From Streptomyces sp. Mut1 (lineage in GTDB: Bacteria > Actinomycetota > Actinomycetes > Streptomycetales > Streptomycetaceae): 64,000 bases of DNA. The position numbers and the translations under genes were made by a program. Under the pieces are notes generated by a model, which was given only the letters and a program-made list of their open reading frames with translations, was not told the origin of the DNA and did not search any database. The stretch spans positions 2,418,001 to 2,482,000 of the forward strand of contig NZ_CP120997.1 in assembly GCF_030719295.1 (NCBI RefSeq), given 5' to 3'. Positions 63,072-64,000 of the stretch are shown here, in pieces (position 1 is the first letter of the stretch; the number at the start of each line of letters is the position of its first letter).

Positions 63072-64000
63072 CGGAGTCCTCCCTCCGGATCGGTAAGTGT
63101 TGCGGCGTCGCCGACGGCCAGGGTCTCGACGTAATTGGTCAGGTACATTCCCGCCCGGTAGGTGAGCCGGTCGTGGTCGACCGGCTCCCCGAACAAGCCG
63201 TGCACCATCTGACCGACGAGGTCGGCGCCAGCAGCCTCGGTCAATGGAAACCCTCCAGCAGCTCTGACGTTCAGTTCGGTGATCGTGACGGTGCCCCGAT
63301 CGGTAATAAACCCCTGTACGCAGGACAGGCCGGTGGCACGGACGGCGGAGAGCGTCCTCTCGACGAGGGAGCACACCGTGGAGTCGTGGAACGTGGTGGA
63401 GACGGCGGAGAGTCCCGCCTTCACCAGGTCCCGGCGCCGCAGGATCACCGATGCCCGCCCGGTGCGGTCCACCAGGCAGTCGGCGGTGAACTCTCGGCCT
63501 CGGACCCGCGCCTGCACCAGGGCATCCGGTACAAGTTCACACAGGACGCGTGCCTGCTCTCGCCGCTCGCAGAAGTGAACGCCCTGCGCCCCGTGGCCGC
63601 GTCTCGGTTTGACGACCAGCTCCGTACCGTCGGGCACCTGGTCGATCTCGTCGGGACGGTAGGTGCGAGGGGTGTCGATACCGTGTTCGGTGAGCACATC
63701 GTGGAATTCGGCCTTGTCGATGCAAGTTCGCACCGAAGCGGCGTCCGGAAGCCATAGGCGCACACCGGACGCCTCCAGGCCGGGCGCCATCGTCACAAGC
63801 GGTGGGATGTCGTTCTCGATGCCGGCTACCACCGCATCCACGGCCAGTTCGCGGCAGAGTTCAGCGACGGCCTCGGGGTAGTCGGGCTCATCGGCGCGGG
63901 GGATCACCCTGGGCTGGGTGCCGGGCAGAAGGAGCCCCGGCGCGAGGGGGTGCGCGTCGGTCGCGATGACTCGGTGGCCGAGCCGCTGGAGACTGCGTGT
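63068..64000 (-). CDS. ATP-grasp enzyme, truncated by the window edge
   Basis: At least 311 residues of an ATP-grasp ligase; the frame remains open to base 64000, so the N-terminus lies outside. The visible start RLGHRVIATDAHPLAPGL looks like the pre-ATP-grasp fold. The ATP-binding part is PDGTELVVKPRRGHGAQGVHF (Lys in VVKPRRG), and a later metal-binding Glu/Asn pair is in ITELNVRAAGGFPL. It resembles carbamoyl-phosphate-synthase-like and amino-acid ligases, which join a carboxylate to an amine or amino acid with ATP. Its stop overlaps the DegT start (GTGA). The substrate is unknown. Confidence 0.85.
   Translation of the reverse strand, partial: TRSLQRLGHRVIATDAHPLAPGLLLPGTQPRVIPRADEPDYPEAVAELCRELAVDAVVAGIENDIPPLVTMAPGLEASGVRLWLPDAASVRTCIDKAEFHDVLTEHGIDTPRTYRPDEIDQVPDGTELVVKPRRGHGAQGVHFCERREQARVLCELVPDALVQARVRGREFTADCLVDRTGRASVILRRRDLVKAGLSAVSTTFHDSTVCSLVERTLSAVRATGLSCVQGFITDRGTVTITELNVRAAGGFPLTEAAGADLVGQMVHGLFGEPVDHDRLTYRAGMYLTNYVETLAVGDAATLTDPEGGLR

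Overview
The window looks like a piece of Streptomyces chromosome. It has very high GC with strong G/C third-codon bias, GTG and TTG starts, many ATGA/GTGA stop-start overlaps, apparently leaderless transcripts, and a gene set typical of the genus: a dynamin-like GTPase pair, a PknG-type kinase, EttA, a LAXTG/thioester surface protein, citrate synthase and DUF397 debris. No rRNA, CRISPR array, transposase or integrase was recognised.

Layout. (1) 0.1-8.4 kb: one-direction signalling locus encoding a coiled-coil protein, a PknG-like Ser/Thr kinase, a PP2C phosphatase, a VWA protein and an FHA protein; the kinase, phosphatase and FHA protein begin with zinc ribbons. (2) 8.4-10.7 kb: MarR regulator, convergent FAD oxidoreductase and truncated haemoglobin, with matching operators beside marR and the oxidoreductase. 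(3) 10.9-18.0 kb: two FtsX-type permeases and an ATPase of one ABC transporter. (4) 18.0-28.2 kb: DUF2804 protein; an ettA-thioesterase-unknown operon; a thioester-domain wall protein; an SSB paralogue; two dynamin-like GTPases. (5) tRNA-Arg(UCU) at 28.5 kb. (6) 28.7-38.3 kb: DUF1772 protein, VWA lipoprotein, an ABC permease with an unusual hydrolase-ABC ATPase fusion, a small NTPase, DUF4291, a secreted protein, a VC0807-type membrane protein and a GNAT. (7) 38.3-45.9 kb: myo-inositol catabolic genes iolC-aldolase-iolB-iolD-mmsA, tightly coupled, with a divergent IolE-like enzyme. (8) 46.3-49.8 kb: small HTH protein, MmpL exporter and divergent TetR regulator. (9) 49.9-52.7 kb: copper module copZ-copA behind a CsoR-type operator. 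(10) 53.3-60.1 kb: citA, recD2, a VOC protein, a secreted EEP-fold hydrolase and a membrane PASTA protein. (11) 60.1-64 kb: a decayed DUF397 gene, a MurG paralogue, and a coupled ATP-grasp / DegT aminotransferase / low-molecular-weight phosphatase operon running off the right edge; this looks like the most accessory part.

The genes most likely to work together are the kinase-phosphatase-FHA-VWA module, the inositol operon (inositol to acetyl-CoA via MmsA), copZ-copA, MarR with its oxidoreductase, MmpL with TetR, and the hydrolase-ABC fusion with its permease. The best candidates for something undescribed are the zinc-ribbon signalling module, the extracellular hydrolase fused to an ABC ATPase, and the ATP-grasp/DegT/phosphatase plus MurG-like group at the right end. 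All functions are read from sequence motifs and order; no database search was run.
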